Made by a program: the position numbers and the translations under genes. Below, one piece after another: positions 38,981 to 51,035 of a DNA stretch of 64,000 nt. The first letter of the stretch is position 1; every line of letters starts with the position of its first letter. This stretch comes from an uncultured Pelagibacteraceae bacterium (GTDB lineage: Bacteria; Pseudomonadota; Alphaproteobacteria; Pelagibacterales; Pelagibacteraceae), in assembly GCA_902615435.1 (NCBI GenBank), contig CACMOZ010000005.1, positions 51,005 to 115,004 on the forward strand, written 5' to 3'. The notes beneath the pieces are model-generated. The model did no database searches and was not told where the DNA came from. It saw nothing but the letters and a program-made list of their open reading frames with translations.

Positions 38981-39850
38981 TTATTTTTGACATTTATCAC
39001 AAAAAAATGATGCTCGATTAGCTATTACAATTTTTTTAATCTTACCCATACACTCTATCTTAGAACAATTTTCACCTTTTTTTCCATAAACGCTGAAATG
39101 TTGCTGAAATGAACCTTTTTTTCCACTAATGCTAGAAAAATCTCTTATAGATGAACCTCCAAACTTAATTGCTCTTGAAATTATTTTTTTAGAAAATTTT
39201 ATAATTTTTTGGATTTCAAAATTCGAAAGTTTTTTGATTTTTTTTAAAGGTCTTATCCCACTAAAAAAAAGAATTTCGTTTACATAAATATTACCAAGTC
39301 CAGATACAAATTTTTGATCCATTAATAGATCTTTTATAGTCCTTTTTTTTCCTTTTATATAGTTTTTAAAGTATACAATATTAAATTTAGTGCTTAGAGG
39401 TTCCGGCCCTAAATGTTTGAGATGGGAACTATGCTCTAAATTTTTTCGTTTTATAATTTTTATAAAACCAAATTTTCTTATATCGTTGTAAATTAGTTTT
39501 TGATTATTTGATAACTGAAAAATTATACGGTCGTGTTTTTTGTCTTTATCTTCATTAATATCATAGTAAAAACTTGTCTTATATTTTATTCTTTTTCGAT
39601 TAATGAAAAAAAATTTTCCAGTCATACCTAAATGTACTAACATTACAATATCTGTATTAAAGAAAAATATTAGATATTTGGATCTTCTAGAAATTTTTTT
39701 AAACTTTAGCCCAATAATTTTTTTGATTTTATTTATGTCAATTTTGTACCTTAATCTGCCATCATTTATTTTGACACTTTTTACAATTAAATTTTGCATT
39801 TTATTTATTAAAGACCTTTTAACAACTTCAACTTCTGGTAATTCTGGCAT
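38981..39850 (-). CDS. mutM: formamidopyrimidine-DNA glycosylase (MutM/Fpg)
   Basis: The 289-aa bifunctional glycosylase/lyase removes 8-oxoguanine. After Met removal the catalytic Pro1 and Glu2 are supplied by MPELPEVE. The VHLGMTGKF segment carries the conserved lysine loop, VSGLGNIYVNEILF the H2TH motif, and the C-terminal zinc finger has CSKIEC and CDKC. Its start is only 11 bp from the divergent ubiE start. Confidence 0.94.
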   Translation of the reverse strand: MPELPEVEVVKRSLINKMQNLIVKSVKINDGRLRYKIDINKIKKIIGLKFKKISRRSKYLIFFFNTDIVMLVHLGMTGKFFFINRKRIKYKTSFYYDINEDKDKKHDRIIFQLSNNQKLIYNDIRKFGFIKIIKRKNLEHSSHLKHLGPEPLSTKFNIVYFKNYIKGKKRTIKDLLMDQKFVSGLGNIYVNEILFFSGIRPLKKIKKLSNFEIQKIIKFSKKIISRAIKFGGSSIRDFSSISGKKGSFQQHFSVYGKKGENCSKIECMGKIKKIVIANRASFFCDKCQK

Positions 39851-39861
39851 ATAATTAGATT

Positions 39862-40566
39862 ATGAAAACCACTATTCAAGATAAAGCTAAATTAGTCAAT
39901 TCTGTATTTTCGGAAGTTTATAATAAATATGACTTGATGAATGATATTCTGTCCTTGGGAATACATCGTATTTGGAAGGATAAATTTATTGACTGGATGA
40001 ATCCTTCTCGTGACTCATCGTTGATTGATGTCGCATCAGGAACTGGAGATATAGCAAAAAAATTTGCTTTACGTAACAAAAATTTATCAATAGTTACTTG
40101 TATAGAACCTAACGAGGATATGTTTAAGATAGGAAAGAAAAATCTTGTTAATTTCAAAAATATTAAATGGATCAAGTCAAGAGCTGAGTCTTTACCCGTT
40201 GAAGATAGTATGTACGACTTTTATTCGATTAGTTATGGCATACGAAATGTTTCTGATATTAACAAAACTCTTAAGGAAGCTTACAGAGTTTTAAAACCAG
40301 GCGGACGTTTTATGTGTTTAGAATTTTCTAAAATAGATAATGAATTATTAAATTTTTTATATAAAAATTACTCAAAAGCTATTCCTACTTTAGGAAAATA
40401 TATTGCAGGATCGTCAAAACCTTACGAATATTTGATTAACAGTATTGACTCTTTTTATAATCAAGAACAGTTATTAGAACTAATAAGAAAAAATGGTTTT
40501 ACCAATGTAGAATACAGAAATCTTTCAAATGGTATCTCGGCTATACATTCTGGATGGAAAATTTAA
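39862..40566 (+). CDS. ubiE: ubiquinone biosynthesis C-methyltransferase UbiE
   Basis: The 234-aa SAM-dependent methyltransferase has the UbiE/COQ5 signatures YDLMNDILSLGIHRIWKD near residue 23 and the SAM loop DVASGTGDIA, plus YSISYGIRNVSD and RVLKPGGRFMCLEFSK. It C-methylates the benzoquinol ring in ubiquinone synthesis. The stop abuts the ubiB start, so the pair is an operon. Confidence 0.94.
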   Translation: MKTTIQDKAKLVNSVFSEVYNKYDLMNDILSLGIHRIWKDKFIDWMNPSRDSSLIDVASGTGDIAKKFALRNKNLSIVTCIEPNEDMFKIGKKNLVNFKNIKWIKSRAESLPVEDSMYDFYSISYGIRNVSDINKTLKEAYRVLKPGGRFMCLEFSKIDNELLNFLYKNYSKAIPTLGKYIAGSSKPYEYLINSIDSFYNQEQLLELIRKNGFTNVEYRNLSNGISAIHSGWKI

Positions 40567-42126
40567 ATGTTAAAAAGAGTTTTTAAATTATTTCAAATTG
40601 CCAGGAAACTATCTACGTCGGGAGCAATTGAAACAATAAATAGTATTCATCAAATACCTGCATCCATAAACTTGTTTTTTAGTCTGATTTCTATCGGTTC
40701 AAAAAATACTTATATAAAAAATAATAATCCAGGCCGAGATCTCTGTGAAGCGCTACAAGGAATGGGTACTACATTTATAAAACTTGGACAATTTTTAGCT
40801 ACTAGACCAGATATTATTGGTGAGGAGATGGCAAAAGATTTAGAAAAACTTCAAGATAAAGTTCCTGCGTTTGAGCTATATGAAGCAAAAAAAGTTATTA
40901 AAAAAGAAATTGGTGAGAAACAATACCAAAATATTATTGAAATAGGTGAACCGATTGCGGCAGCATCTATTGCTCAGGTTCATTTTGCAAAAATTAAGAA
41001 TGAAAATCAGGAAAAACAGGTAGCAATAAAAATTTTAAGACCAGATATAGAACAATTATTTAATGAAGAATTGGATGCTCTTATGTTATTTGCATATATT
41101 GTTGAAAATACAATTTCAAAAGCTAAGAGACTAAAGCTAGTAGAGGTGGTGCATCTTTTAAGAGAAATTACCAATATTGAAATGGATTTGAGATTCGAAG
41201 CTGCTGCTGCCAACGAATTATACGAGAATACTAAACTAGATAAAGGATTTAATGTTCCGAAAATTTATTGGAATTATACAACAAAAAAAATTCTTACTTT
41301 AGATAAAGTTGATGGGGTTTCAATTAGAGAACAAAGTAAATTAGAAGAACAAGGTGTAAATTTAAAACATTTAGCTGAAAATCTAATTCAACATTTTTTA
41401 AAACAGGCTGTTAGGGATGGTTTCTTTCACGGCGATATGCACCAAGGTAATCTATTTGTAGACCCGAAAGGTAATATTGTTCCTGTTGATTTTGGAATTA
41501 TGGGTAGACTAGATAAAAATAACAGAAAATTCTTAGCTGAAATTTTATATGGGTTCATACAAAGAGACTATGTTAAAGTTGCAGAAGTTCATTTTCAAGC
41601 TGGATTAGTGCCTCAAAACGCATCTAAAGATGAATTTGCTCAAGCTTTACGTTCTGTAGGAGAGCCAATCTTCGGTCAATCTATTAAAGACATTTCTGGT
41701 GGAAATTTACTCGCTCAATTATTTGAAATTACAGAAAAATTCAATATGGCTACTCAACCTCCATTATTATTACTTCAAAAAACAATGGTTGTTGTGGAGG
41801 GTGTTGCAAGAAAACTATATCCAGAGACAAATATTTGGGAAGTATCTAAACCTGTTTTGGAGGATTGGCTAAAAAACTTAAAAAGTCCAAAATCAACAAT
41901 TGATACAGCTATAAATACCTCTGCTGAAATAATAAAAAGAATACCTGATTTTCCTGGTTTGATGGATAAGGCAGAATATGCATTAAAACTAGTGGCTGAG
42001 GGAAAATTGAATTTAGGCATAAACAATAAAAACCTAGAAATTGAACAGATGAAATTAAAAAATTTTAGAAACAATGTAGTTATAAGTTTTTTTGGTATTG
42101 TAATTGTTGTCTTGTTAGTATTTTAA
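40567..42126 (+). CDS. ubiB: ubiquinone biosynthesis protein UbiB (atypical kinase/ATPase)
   Basis: The 519-aa protein has the ADCK/UbiB motifs: KLGQFLATRPD (KxGQ) near residue 77, AAASIAQVHFA (Ala-rich loop), the VAIKILRP lysine, FFHGDMHQGNLF catalytic-like loop and VDFGIMG. One or two hydrophobic helices at the C-terminus anchor it in the membrane. It supports ubiquinone assembly, probably by ATP-driven handling of lipid intermediates. Next gene is coaBC, 9 bp later. Confidence 0.94.
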   Translation: MLKRVFKLFQIARKLSTSGAIETINSIHQIPASINLFFSLISIGSKNTYIKNNNPGRDLCEALQGMGTTFIKLGQFLATRPDIIGEEMAKDLEKLQDKVPAFELYEAKKVIKKEIGEKQYQNIIEIGEPIAAASIAQVHFAKIKNENQEKQVAIKILRPDIEQLFNEELDALMLFAYIVENTISKAKRLKLVEVVHLLREITNIEMDLRFEAAAANELYENTKLDKGFNVPKIYWNYTTKKILTLDKVDGVSIREQSKLEEQGVNLKHLAENLIQHFLKQAVRDGFFHGDMHQGNLFVDPKGNIVPVDFGIMGRLDKNNRKFLAEILYGFIQRDYVKVAEVHFQAGLVPQNASKDEFAQALRSVGEPIFGQSIKDISGGNLLAQLFEITEKFNMATQPPLLLLQKTMVVVEGVARKLYPETNIWEVSKPVLEDWLKNLKSPKSTIDTAINTSAEIIKRIPDFPGLMDKAEYALKLVAEGKLNLGINNKNLEIEQMKLKNFRNNVVISFFGIVIVVLLVF

Positions 42127-42135
42127 TCTTAAATA

Positions 42136-43362
42136 ATGACGATAAAAAATAAAAAAGTTTTGATAATTATAGGGGGTGGTATTGCCGCCTACAAATCCCT
42201 AGATTTAATTAGAATATTAAGAAAAAATGATGTGGAGATAAAAACTATTCTTACAAAAAGTGGAAAAGAATTTGTTACGCCTTTGTCCCTTTCAACGTTA
42301 ACAAAATCAAAAACATTTGAGAATATATTTGATAGTGACGCTGAAGCAGGAATAGATCACATAGCACTTTCTAGATGGGCCGATATTATTTTAGTAATGC
42401 CCACTACTGCCAATTTTATGAGCAAACTATCAATAGGAAAAGCTGAAGACTTAGCTACAACTGTTTTATTAGCTGCAGATAAAGATATTATTTTAGTTCC
42501 AGCTATGAATGTCAGAATGTGGTTGCATAAGGCCACTCAGTCAAATCTTAAAACTTTACAAGACTATGGTTATCTATTTATAGGACCTGAAAAGGGTGAA
42601 ATGGCTTGTGGAGAGTTTGGTGAGGGTAAAATGTCAAGTCCAAGACAAATTTTTGCATATTTAAAAAATTATTTTGATCAAAGAAATATTGTTAAGGAGA
42701 GAAATCTAAAAGCCTTAGTAACTGCAGGACCTACAAGGGAATACATCGACCCGATTAGATATATTTCTAATGAGTCAAGCGGAAAACAAGGTTATGAAAT
42801 AGCAATAGCACTCAATAAACTGGGAATAAAAACAACATTAATAACTGGCCCTTCTAAATTGGTCTCTCCCAAAGACATTAAAATAAAAAAAATAATATCC
42901 GCAGATGAAATGTTTAAAGAGGTAAAAAATACTTTGCCTGTAGATTTAGCTGTGTGTACAGCAGCGGTAACTGATTTAAAACCTGCTAAAATAAATAAAA
43001 ATAAAATTAAAAAAAGTGAATTAAGTTTTAAGTCAATAAATTTTATTAAAAATAACGATATACTAGATTTTTTATCAAAAAATAATAAAAATAGACCACA
43101 AATCGTTGCTGGTTTTTCAGCAGAAACAAAAGATGTTATTAAAAATTCTATACTTAAAATGAAAAGTAAAAATTGTGATCTAATTTTTGCTAATGATGTT
43201 TCTAAAAAAGAGATTGGTTTTAATTCTGATTTCAATAAAGTATCAGTGATAGATAAAAAGGGAAATATAAAAATAATACAAAAAAATAAAAAAAGTTTTG
43301 TTGCTAATAAAATTGCTCAAATTTTATTAGACAAGTTAATTGATGACAGAAATATTAATTAA
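42136..43362 (+). CDS. coaBC: bifunctional phosphopantothenoylcysteine decarboxylase/synthetase
   Basis: The 408-aa protein joins an N-terminal flavin-dependent CoaC domain (GGGIAAYKSLDLIR, PAMNVRMW, the catalytic-Cys segment MACGEFGEGKM) to a C-terminal CoaB ligase (VTAGPTREYIDPIRYISNES, AAVTDLKP). It performs two steps of coenzyme A synthesis. The 3' end overlaps the next gene, dut, by 20 bp. Confidence 0.94.
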   Translation: MTIKNKKVLIIIGGGIAAYKSLDLIRILRKNDVEIKTILTKSGKEFVTPLSLSTLTKSKTFENIFDSDAEAGIDHIALSRWADIILVMPTTANFMSKLSIGKAEDLATTVLLAADKDIILVPAMNVRMWLHKATQSNLKTLQDYGYLFIGPEKGEMACGEFGEGKMSSPRQIFAYLKNYFDQRNIVKERNLKALVTAGPTREYIDPIRYISNESSGKQGYEIAIALNKLGIKTTLITGPSKLVSPKDIKIKKIISADEMFKEVKNTLPVDLAVCTAAVTDLKPAKINKNKIKKSELSFKSINFIKNNDILDFLSKNNKNRPQIVAGFSAETKDVIKNSILKMKSKNCDLIFANDVSKKEIGFNSDFNKVSVIDKKGNIKIIQKNKKSFVANKIAQILLDKLIDDRNIN

Positions 43363-43783
43363 AAGGTTGTCAAAAAAGATTAATTTACCAAAATACGAAA
43401 CTGATGGATCCTCAGGGTTGGATTTAGCGGCATGTATCGATAAAACGATTGAGATAAAGCCTGGTAAATCTGAAATAATCCCCACTGGATTAGCTGTTTC
43501 AATACCAAAAAATTTCGAAATACAAATTAGACCAAGATCTGGTTTAGCTGCTAAAAATCAAATTAGTGTATTAAACACACCTGGTACAATTGATTCTGAT
43601 TACAGAGGGGAAATTAAAGTAATTTTAATCAATCTGAGTAATAAAAGTTTTATAGTAGAAAATGGACTACGGATAGCTCAAATGGTCTTATGCCCAATAG
43701 TAAAGGCAAAGTTAAAAGAAGTAGAGTCACTTGAAAATACAAAAAGAGGATCAAGTGGATTTGGATCAACTGGAGTAAAATAA
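43343..43783 (+). CDS. dut: deoxyuridine 5'-triphosphate nucleotidohydrolase
   Basis: The 146-aa trimeric dUTPase hydrolyses dUTP to dUMP. The five motifs are visible: SGLDLAA, RSGLAAK (PRSGLAAKN), GTIDSDYRGEIKV, LRIAQMVLCP and the flexible C-terminal RGSSGFGSTG. I chose the ATG at 43343; a TTG just before it would add one residue. It lies inside the coaBC 3' end, as in many alphaproteobacteria. Confidence 0.94.
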   Translation: MTEILIKRLSKKINLPKYETDGSSGLDLAACIDKTIEIKPGKSEIIPTGLAVSIPKNFEIQIRPRSGLAAKNQISVLNTPGTIDSDYRGEIKVILINLSNKSFIVENGLRIAQMVLCPIVKAKLKEVESLENTKRGSSGFGSTGVK

Positions 43784-43786
43784 TTT

Positions 43787-44536
43787 ATGAAACTTGATTT
43801 AAGAGACTATGAAAGATTCGAAAAACAAATTATTTTAAAAAAAATTGGAATAACTGGTCAAAAGAAAATTAAAAACGCAAGAGTTTTAATCATTGGGATG
43901 GGCGGCTTAGGCTGTCCACTGCTTACTTATCTTGCATCATCAGGGGTATGTAATATTGGAATAGTAGACTACGACAAGGTTGAGTTGAGTAACTTAAATA
44001 GACAGACTTTATTTAACGCCTCGGATGTAGGAAAATATAAAGTTAACCAAGCAAAATTAAAAATTAATAAAATTTATAAAAGAATAAAAATTAAAACTTT
44101 AAAAATTAAAATTTCTAAGAAAAATATTGATTCTATTATTAAAAATTTTGATATAATTTGCGACGGAACTGATAACTTTAAAACTAGGTATTTAATAAAT
44201 GATTATTGTAAAAAAAATAAAAAAATTCTCATTTCGGCTGCTATAAGTAAGTTTAATGGTCATTTATTTAAATATGATTTTAAAAAAAGGGGACCATGTT
44301 TAAGATGTTTTATGCCAGATCAACCGGTTTTAGAAAATAATTGCGAAACTCATGGAATTTTTCCTCCGGTCGCTGGTTTAATGGGCTCACTACAAGCCAA
44401 CGAAGTGTTAAAAACAATAATAAATTTAAAACAAGACTTAAATAATAGTATGTTAATATTTGATGCTCTCAAAATGTCGTTAAGAAAAGTAAAAATTAAC
44501 GTAAATAGAAATTGTATTAACGCATGCAAAAACTAA
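43787..44536 (+). CDS. ThiF/MoeB/HesA family adenylyltransferase
   Basis: The 249-aa protein has the E1-like ATP-binding fold: RFEKQIILKKIGITGQKKI, GMGGLGCPLLTYLASSG, DYDKVELSNLNRQ and DGTDNFKTRYLIND. Such enzymes adenylate the C-terminus of MoaD or ThiS for sulfur transfer. The first zinc cysteine pair is CLRC; the second, near the end, is CINAC (CxxxC), unlike the usual CxxC. There is no C-terminal rhodanese domain. MoeB is the likeliest role, but ThiF cannot be excluded. It overlaps the SH3 gene by 13 bp. Confidence 0.85.
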   Translation: MKLDLRDYERFEKQIILKKIGITGQKKIKNARVLIIGMGGLGCPLLTYLASSGVCNIGIVDYDKVELSNLNRQTLFNASDVGKYKVNQAKLKINKIYKRIKIKTLKIKISKKNIDSIIKNFDIICDGTDNFKTRYLINDYCKKNKKILISAAISKFNGHLFKYDFKKRGPCLRCFMPDQPVLENNCETHGIFPPVAGLMGSLQANEVLKTIINLKQDLNNSMLIFDALKMSLRKVKINVNRNCINACKN

Positions 44537-44967
44537 TCATATTTTTAATAATTTTTTTTTCTTTTTATGATTTAAACGCTCAGGAAGAATTTTTTCTTAC
44601 TTTAAGAAATGAAAAGGTAAATTTGCGACAAGGGCCATCATTTGATTACCCTGTAAAAATTTTCTATAAAAAGAAATTTTTACCAGTTCTGATTCAAGAT
44701 AAATCAGATAATTTCAGAAAAGTAAGAGATCATGAAAATAATACTGGCTGGGTACATATTTCACAATTGTCAAAGAAGAAAGCAGCCATAACAATTGATG
44801 AGGATGTTTTAGTATTTAATAAACCGTCTATTTATTCTACTCCAAAAGTAATACTTAAGAAAGGTCGTCTCTGTATGATTAAAAAATGTAGAGATGAGTG
44901 GTGCAAAATAAATGTAGACAAATTTAAAGGTTGGATAAAAAAAGAGAGCTTATGGGGATTATTATAA
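44524..44967 (+). CDS. exported bacterial SH3-domain protein
   Basis: The 147-aa product has a signal peptide (about residues 1-19, ending FYDLNAQ) and two SH3b-like repeats: RNEKVNLRQGPSFDYPVKIFY and NKPSIYSTPKVILKKG, each followed by a GW motif (TGWVH, KGWIKK). Such domains bind cell-wall peptides or mediate periplasmic contacts. It matches the alphaproteobacterial family with SH3_4/DUF1058-type domains. Partner unknown. Two cysteines at KKCRDEWCK could form a disulfide. Confidence 0.82.
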   Translation: MQKLIIFLIIFFSFYDLNAQEEFFLTLRNEKVNLRQGPSFDYPVKIFYKKKFLPVLIQDKSDNFRKVRDHENNTGWVHISQLSKKKAAITIDEDVLVFNKPSIYSTPKVILKKGRLCMIKKCRDEWCKINVDKFKGWIKKESLWGLL

Positions 44968-44972
44968 AAAAT

Positions 44973-45194
44973 TTATTTTATGTATTTTGACCATATCTTA
45001 TCCAATAAATAATACCAAAATCCGTTAATTGTAGGCTCTACTAGAGCTACTAATCCTGCTTCCCACAAACTAGCGCCAGTAAGAACTGAAACAACTGTCA
45101 TAGCTATACAGACGTGCCCGATTGTGTAAACTAATGCTCTTCCTGCACTTGTGCTCGCTATTACTTTAAATATTCCTCTACTAAATTCTGTCAT
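44973..45194 (-). CDS. DUF2061 small membrane protein
   Basis: The 73-aa protein has two hydrophobic helices (ALVYTIGHVCIAMTVVSVLTG and AGLVALVEPTINGFWYYLLD). The R-A-x-x-Y/K...E-P..N...YYL..K-x-W pattern is that of DUF2061, an uncharacterised family of small inner-membrane proteins. It is 16 bp downstream of the hydroxylase gene on the same strand, so it may belong to the katG operon. Confidence 0.8.
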   Translation of the reverse strand: MTEFSRGIFKVIASTSAGRALVYTIGHVCIAMTVVSVLTGASLWEAGLVALVEPTINGFWYYLLDKIWSKYIK

Positions 45195-45210
45195 AAATTA
45201 ATTAATATAA

Positions 45211-45809
45211 TTATTTTTTTCTAAAAGGACTTTCTAAAACGCAAGCTACTAAATGGATCCTATTTTGCTCACCTCCATTAAAAAAATTATGGTATTTCGT
45301 GTTGTTAGTAATAGTTACAGATCCATCTGCCGGCAAATGTCTTGCCACATCTTCTATGACCATTTTACACCCGAGATTTGTAATTATTGGAATATGGAGT
45401 CTTGGTTCTGGGTCTCTGTGCCAACTTAGTGTTGATCTAGGCTCTTTTAATAAAATTCTTACTCTCCCAAGTTTAAATTTTTTTCTCAATACATTATAAA
45501 CTTTTTCAAAATACGTATTTTTAAATTCAGGTACAATTTCTGTATATTTTGACTCATCTATTGATTTGTCTCTTTTGACCTCTTTTCCAGACTCATCAGG
45601 AAATGTCCAGTACTCGCCCCTTACATTGTGGCCTTTTATCGAGTCTACATCTCCTGGAATACTATTGACTGGAATGGCAGCAAAATTTTTAATTCCTAAT
45701 GTATTAAAATTTTTTTTCTTAAGAACTGTATCGAGTTCTGCTCTTAATTTTTGGATATCAAATGTAATGTCTGGAACTTTATAAAAATCTGAAGAGTGTT
45801 GCTCATTCA

Positions 45810-45810
<1 letters not shown>
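45211..45810 (-). CDS. aspartyl/asparaginyl beta-hydroxylase-family 2-oxoglutarate oxygenase
   Basis: The 199-aa protein has a cupin-like core with the Fe ligands and 2-oxoglutarate arginine of the AspH family: SWHRDPEPRLHIPI (His-x-Asp and R-x-H) and YHNFFNGGEQNRIHLV with the second histidine and arginine. Members hydroxylate Asp or Asn side chains of proteins or small molecules with O2 and Fe(II). The start codon shares one base with the katG stop (TAATG), so it is translationally coupled to katG. Substrate unknown. Confidence 0.8.
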
Positions 45811-48037
<2,227 letters not shown>

Positions 48038-48041
<4 letters not shown>

Positions 48042-48445
48042 TTTTTCAAATTTATAAATACCTCTACGTTTTTGATTTTTTTACCGTTTGGTGCTTTTGG
48101 AATTTTTTGAATAACTACCTCACTAGCATCTATGTCAATTAATTCGGAAGTTTCGTTATCATAAAAATGATGATGATTACTAATATTTGTATCAAAATAA
48201 GTTTTTTTTCCTCTTACATCTACTTCGCTTAAATGTCCGGCTTTCTTAAAAGCGTGAACAGTATTATAAATCGTGGCTAGAGCAAATCTAGATGTTGTTT
48301 TTTTTGCTAAAAGCTTATCTAAGCTTTCAATTGTAAAATGAAATGTTTTGTCTCTCTCAAATAAAAATTTGGCTATTTCTACTCTCTGTTTAGTCGGTCT
48401 TAAACCTGATGATCTTAATTTCTTAAAAATGTCTATTTTTTTCAC
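48038..48445 (-). CDS. irr: Fur-family iron response regulator Irr
   Basis: The 135-aa regulator has a winged helix (RPTKQRVEIAKFLF, ALATIYNTVHAFKKAG) and the His-rich NHHHFY segment at 90-95 characteristic of Irr, the heme-responsive iron regulator of alphaproteobacteria. ELIDID follows as in Irr. It lacks the N-terminal heme motif of Bradyrhizobium. Start is a GTG at 48443-48445. Placement next to fabA-fabB-fabI repeats the rhizobial order and supports the name. An ICE site 23 bp upstream suggests autoregulation. Confidence 0.88.
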
Positions 48446-48467
48446 TTTTTTTTATGTTTTTGTCTAG

Positions 48468-48484
48468 TTTATAATAATTCTAAA
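48468..48484. promoter_or_regulatory. second Iron Control Element, in the irr/fabA spacer
   Basis: TTTATAATAATTCTAAA is identical to the site at katG, with four more identical bases before it (CTAG shared). It lies 23 bp from the irr start and 52 bp from the fabA start and contains a TATAAT at 48470-48475 that could serve as a -10. Binding of Irr could affect both divergent units. Confidence 0.75.
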
Positions 48485-48535
48485 CACAAATATATATGAA
48501 ACTTTTGCTAAATCAAGTAAAACTGTTTTTAAATC

Positions 48536-49039
48536 ATGCAAAAAAATAACTACAACTATGATGAGCTAATTTCGTGTGGAGAGGGAAAGTTATTCGGCGA
48601 AGGAAATGCTAAACTTCCGTTACCTCCAATGTTAATGTTTGATAGGATTACAGAAATTAAACAGAATTCTGGAGAATTTAAAAAAGGGTTAATAAAAGCT
48701 GAGCTTGATATCAAAGATAATTTATGGTTTTTTGATTGTCATTTTCAAAAAGATCCAGTCATGCCAGGATGTCTTGGATTAGACGCAATGTGGCAATTAG
48801 TTGGATTTTATCTGGGGTGGATTGGCGAGCCAGGAAAAGGAAGAGCTTTGGGTGTTAATTCTGTTAAATTCACCGGTGAAGTTTTAAAAAATATAAAAAT
48901 AGCTACTTATGAAATTAATATTAAAAGAATACTTAAAAAAGAAGGCACTGCTGTGGGGTTAGCTAACGGAACACTAAGTGCCGATGGTAAAATTATTTAT
49001 CGTGCTGAAAATTTAAAAGTGGGATTATTTAAGTCATGA
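48536..49039 (+). CDS. fabA: 3-hydroxydecanoyl-ACP dehydratase/isomerase FabA
   Basis: The 167-aa enzyme dehydrates and isomerises C10 intermediates to start unsaturated fatty acids. Catalytic His69 lies in [14 protein letters not shown] and Asp83 in GLDAMWQ; the [14 protein letters not shown] segment is typical. It overlaps fabB by 4 bp (ATGA). The irr-fabA-fabB-fabI block matches other alphaproteobacteria. Confidence 0.95.
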   Translation: MQKNNYNYDELISCGEGKLFGEGNAKLPLPPMLMFDRITEIKQNSGEFKKGLIKAELDIKDNLWFFDCHFQKDPVMPGCLGLDAMWQLVGFYLGWIGEPGKGRALGVNSVKFTGEVLKNIKIATYEINIKRILKKEGTAVGLANGTLSADGKIIYRAENLKVGLFKS

Positions 49040-50247
49040 GAAGAGTAGTAATTACTGGTCTGGGTATAGTTTCATGTCTTGGAAATAATCAAGAAGAAGT
49101 ACATCAATCGTTATTAAATTCAAAATCTGGAATTACATATGCAGAAGAATATAAAGAACACAATCTCAAAAGTCATGTACATGGTAAACCTAATATTAAG
49201 CTTTCAGATTTTGTAGATAGAAAGACTATTAGATTTATGGGATCTGGGTCTGCTTATAATTATATTGCTATGAAGGAGGCTATTAAAGATTCTGGTTTAG
49301 AAGATAAAGAAGTAAGTAATTTTAAAACCGGAATCATTATGGGCTCAGGTGGACCTTCGATTGAAAATGTAATTCTTGCTGCTGACAAAACAAGAGCAAA
49401 AACTCCGAAGTTAATGGGGCCTTTTATCGTTCCAAGAACAATGGCTAGTACTGCTTCAGCAACACTAGCTGTTCCATTCAAAATTAAAGGCACTAATTAT
49501 ACTATGAGTTCTGCTTGTGCAACGAGTGGCCATTGCATTGGAAATTCAATGGAACTAATTCAAATGGGCAAACAAGATGTTGTTTTTGCAGGAGGTAGTG
49601 AAGAAATACATTGGGCGATGACTGCAATGTTTGATGCGATGACAGCATTATCTTCTAAATATAATAATAAGCCAGAGACTGCTTCTAGAGCTTACGATAA
49701 AACTAGAGATGGTTTTGTTATTGCCGGAGGAGCTGGCGTCTTAGTTCTTGAAGAATACGAACACGCAAAAGCTCGTGGTGCTAAAATTTATGCTGAGCTT
49801 ACTGGTTACGGGGCAACTTCTGATGGTTATGACATGGTGGCACCTTCGGGTGAAGGAGCAGTTAGATGTATGAAAATGGCTATGGCGACATCAAAAAATA
49901 AAATTGACTATATAAATACTCACGGAACATCTACACCGGTAGGAGATATTACTGAGTTAAAAGCAGTTAAAGATACATTTGGAGATAATATTCCTAAAAT
50001 AAGTTCTACTAAATCACTGTCAGGACATCCACTAGGTGCAGCTTCAGTGCATGAGGCTATTTATTGTTTAATAATGATGAAAAATAATTTTATTGCAGGC
50101 TCAGCAAATATAAACGAAATGGATGATGAGGCTAAAAAATTTCCGATAGTTACTAAAACTGAACAAAAAGCAACTATTAACACTGTTATGTCTAATAGTT
50201 TCGGTTTTGGTGGAACCAATGCTGCATTAGTTTTTGAAAAGGTATAG
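49036..50247 (+). CDS. fabB: 3-oxoacyl-ACP synthase I FabB
   Basis: The 403-aa ketosynthase condenses acyl-ACP with malonyl-ACP and is needed with FabA for unsaturated chains. The nucleophile is C161 in [11 protein letters not shown]; the two histidines are in [11 protein letters not shown] and SGHPLGAAS, and the C-terminus has [10 protein letters not shown]. Length and motif order are normal. fabI follows after 2 bp. Confidence 0.95.
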   Translation: MRRVVITGLGIVSCLGNNQEEVHQSLLNSKSGITYAEEYKEHNLKSHVHGKPNIKLSDFVDRKTIRFMGSGSAYNYIAMKEAIKDSGLEDKEVSNFKTGIIMGSGGPSIENVILAADKTRAKTPKLMGPFIVPRTMASTASATLAVPFKIKGTNYTMSSACATSGHCIGNSMELIQMGKQDVVFAGGSEEIHWAMTAMFDAMTALSSKYNNKPETASRAYDKTRDGFVIAGGAGVLVLEEYEHAKARGAKIYAELTGYGATSDGYDMVAPSGEGAVRCMKMAMATSKNKIDYINTHGTSTPVGDITELKAVKDTFGDNIPKISSTKSLSGHPLGAASVHEAIYCLIMMKNNFIAGSANINEMDDEAKKFPIVTKTEQKATINTVMSNSFGFGGTNAALVFEKV

Positions 50248-50249
50248 CT

Positions 50250-51035
50250 ATGAGTTTAATGAAGGGTAAAAAGGGATTAATCATGGGAGTAGCCAACGAA
50301 AGATCTATTGCCTGGGGGATTTCCCAAAAACTTGCTGAAGCTGGTGCTGAATTAGCTTTTACTTACCTCGGTGATGCTTTGAAAAAAAGGGTAATTCCCT
50401 TAGCAGAAAAATTAAATTCAAAGATTACTTTTAGTTGTGATGTAGAAAAAAAGGAGGAAATTATAAAACTTTTTGAGGACATTAAAACAAAATGGGGTGA
50501 AATTGATTTTGTAGTCCACGCAGTCGCTTTCTCCGATAAATCAGAATTAACAGGCGAATACTTGAATACCACTAGGGAAAATTTTCTTAGAAGTATGCTT
50601 ATATCGTGTTTTTCATTCACAGAAGTTTCTAAAGAGGCATCTAAAGTGATGAAAGAAGGTGGGAGTTTGTTAACTCTTACTTACGAATCTACAAAGGCGA
50701 TTCCTAACTACAATGTTATGGGTGTTTGTAAATCTGCATTAGAAGCTAGTGTTAAATATTTAGCAAGAGATCTAGGTCAAAAAAAAATAAGAGTAAATGC
50801 TATAAGCGCAGGTCCAATTAAAACTTTAGCTGCATCAGCAATTGGAGATGCTAAATTTTTGTACAAATGGAATGAGGATCACTCCTTTCTAAAAAGAAAC
50901 GTAGATATTCATGATGTTGGAAATTCTGCTTTATACTTGCTTAGTAATCTTGCTGCTGGTGTAACTGGTGAAATTCACTACGTTGATGCTGGATATAATA
51001 AAGTTGGGATGCCTGATCCTAAAAATATGGCTTAA
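50250..51035 (+). CDS. fabI: enoyl-ACP reductase FabI
   Basis: The 261-aa NAD(P)H-dependent reductase has the FabI N-terminus [19 protein letters not shown], the [13 protein letters not shown] segment and the Tyr-x6-Lys active site in [12 protein letters not shown]. It completes each round of fatty acid elongation. Last gene of the fab operon; the 3' end shares 4 bp with convergent pnp. Confidence 0.95.
   Translation: MSLMKGKKGLIMGVANERSIAWGISQKLAEAGAELAFTYLGDALKKRVIPLAEKLNSKITFSCDVEKKEEIIKLFEDIKTKWGEIDFVVHAVAFSDKSELTGEYLNTTRENFLRSMLISCFSFTEVSKEASKVMKEGGSLLTLTYESTKAIPNYNVMGVCKSALEASVKYLARDLGQKKIRVNAISAGPIKTLAASAIGDAKFLYKWNEDHSFLKRNVDIHDVGNSALYLLSNLAAGVTGEIHYVDAGYNKVGMPDPKNMA

Noticed and set aside
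42792-43235. 147-codon minus-strand frame opposite coaBC
   Set aside because: Hydrophobic-looking but antisense to conserved CoaB motifs, without a start context.
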